From Drosophila pseudoobscura (lineage: Eukaryota > Arthropoda > Insecta > Diptera > Drosophilidae): 64,000 nt of DNA. The stretch is from positions 3,534,001-3,598,000 of the forward strand of contig NC_046679.1 of assembly GCF_009870125.1 (NCBI RefSeq). Reading direction: 5' to 3'. The notes below the pieces were generated by a model that had not been told where the DNA came from, ran no database searches, and saw only the letters and a program-made list of their open reading frames with translations. Positions 63,035 through 64,000 of this stretch are shown here, one piece after another (the stretch's first letter is position 1; every line of letters begins with the position of its first letter). The position numbers were made by a program, and so were the translations under genes.

Positions 63035-63744
63035 GTAAGTCAAACCGCCTTTTAAGCCCGTCCTTGTCGTTTACGCTAAACTGTTGTGCAAAAAGCATTT
63101 GCACACTCAAGTGCTGTGCAACCTTATCGCTGACCTGGCACCGCGTTGTGTTATCGCGCTGTTGTTGGTGGTCGCAGCCAGGGAGCGCATGCCGAAGGCA
63201 GGGTACTCTAAGTGTCTGTAGTCTTTTCATTGTCGTTTTCAACGACTGCTCTTATCGTTCGAACTATTGCAGAGGCCCACAATGTGGCCATTGCCTTACT
63301 GCCGCAGGTGGCAATTGCAAAAGTTATAGAACATTCGATACACTGGAGCAGTGGAAATGCTTTACAGAACATTAAGCGCATTTTCCAATCCTGCCTTTCA
63401 GTGGAATATTGAGTATAGTTCTCTCGATACTTTCAATCAGTTCCGTTCCGGATTAGAGGTGCCGAGGGCCGGCTTAGGCCGAAAACGGTGGGAAAAATAA
63501 CCAGACGACGTCAGATGTGGAGCTGATAATGGGACGTTTGGGACGGAGAGAGGCAGCATCGGGCGCGCTATCTTATCGCCAGGCGCATTTTGTTGTTTTT
63601 TTTTGTTGTCTTGTTCCGTGAACAAAAGTTTATACAAACCGTTTCAACTAAGTATGCGACAGTCAGATTCTTCAAAGTATAAACGCTCGTTGTGCCGCAC
63701 ACTTAGTTTTAGTTTTTGAAACGAATCGCTGTTTGCCGCTCAAA
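63035..63744. other. Intron and internal promoter region of the AdipoR-like gene
   Basis: No exon is seen in the first 600 bp. A TATA-like AGTATAAA at 63677-63684 lies about 60 bp upstream of a second ATG, which suggests an internal promoter with a start near 63710. Confidence 0.4.
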
Positions 63745-63891
63745 ATGCCAGACAAACAGCAGTCCCAGCCGGAGGTTGTCTTGACTGTGATCGACCCGGA
63801 TCTGGAGCCGCAGAGCGATGTTCCGATCGAGGACGCCCCGAAGAAGAATCAGAACGAGGATGCAATTGAGTGTCAAGCGATCGATAAAGAC
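63745..63891 (+). CDS. Candidate alternative first coding exon of the AdipoR-like gene
   Basis: A frame from ATG 63745 gives MPDKQQSQPEVVLTVIDPD, then an acidic segment (EPQSDVPIEDAPKKNQNEDAIE), up to a possible donor GAC|GTCAGT at 63891. Unspliced, it stops within a few codons, at 63912. The phase (0) equals that of the exon ending at 63034, so both could join the same downstream exon. The product is hydrophilic and acidic like the other tail. The donor is weak, so this may be the start of a separate small gene. Confidence 0.4.
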
Positions 63892-64000
63892 GTCAGTCCC
63901 ATTTGCTTTTAGTTTTAACGTTTTGAATGTAGTCTAAGCTTTTGATATTCATATCCGGTTCGAAGCATGTGTAATTCCCGCATCATTTCCTTCCCTTAGA

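Noticed and set aside
1-64000. tRNA, rRNA, CRISPR arrays or other classical RNA genes
   Set aside because: No convincing A/B-box pair with cloverleaf, no rRNA segments and no spaced direct-repeat arrays were seen. Small RNAs such as miRNAs or snoRNAs cannot be excluded by eye.

Overview
This window looks like nuclear DNA of a Drosophila species. Genes have short introns (50-70 bp) mixed with multi-kilobase ones. Core promoter motifs are of Drosophila type, and the gene set matches cytological region 94A-B of D. melanogaster (Muller element E): buttonless, the NIFK-like CG6937, Dph5, CSN6, a group of ELOVL fatty-acid elongases, and the start of what looks like AdipoR. The dispersed repeats and abundant CA/GT, GA and ATGTATGTAC-type simple sequence suggest a species other than D. 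melanogaster, perhaps of the obscura group; that is an inference.

Layout. (1) 1-16.4 kb: no gene I can support. It is AT-rich DNA with many microsatellites and fragments of dispersed repeats, either intergenic or the long intron of a gene lying outside. (2) 16.4-28.8 kb: a compact gene block. In order it holds a four-transmembrane-protein gene (-), btn (+), the NIFK/CG6937 gene (-), an unrecognised 279-aa protein gene (+), a 49-codon small ORF (-), Dph5 (+), CSN6 (-) and a short uncertain ORF (+). A 2,033-bp transposon with near-perfect 746-bp terminal inverted repeats and a 7-bp target-site duplication sits in the divergent promoter between CG6937 and the unrecognised gene. (3) 29-55 kb: three ELOVL-family genes, one (-) with introns up to 4 kb, one (+), and one (-) resembling james bond. 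They are separated by large non-coding stretches. (4) 55-64 kb: non-coding sequence, then two alternative first coding exons of a gene that continues past the window and whose first product resembles the N-terminus of the adiponectin receptor.

Block 2 is mostly housekeeping: ribosome biogenesis, diphthamide synthesis on eEF2, and the COP9 signalosome. One developmental homeobox gene is embedded in it. Block 3 is a paralogous family of ER condensing enzymes for very-long-chain fatty acids. A dispersed repeat carrying arrays of a GGTATATTT motif lies upstream of several of the genes, always in the same orientation relative to the gene.

Exon coordinates were worked out by hand from reading-frame continuity and splice sites. 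Untranslated exons are mostly not resolved.
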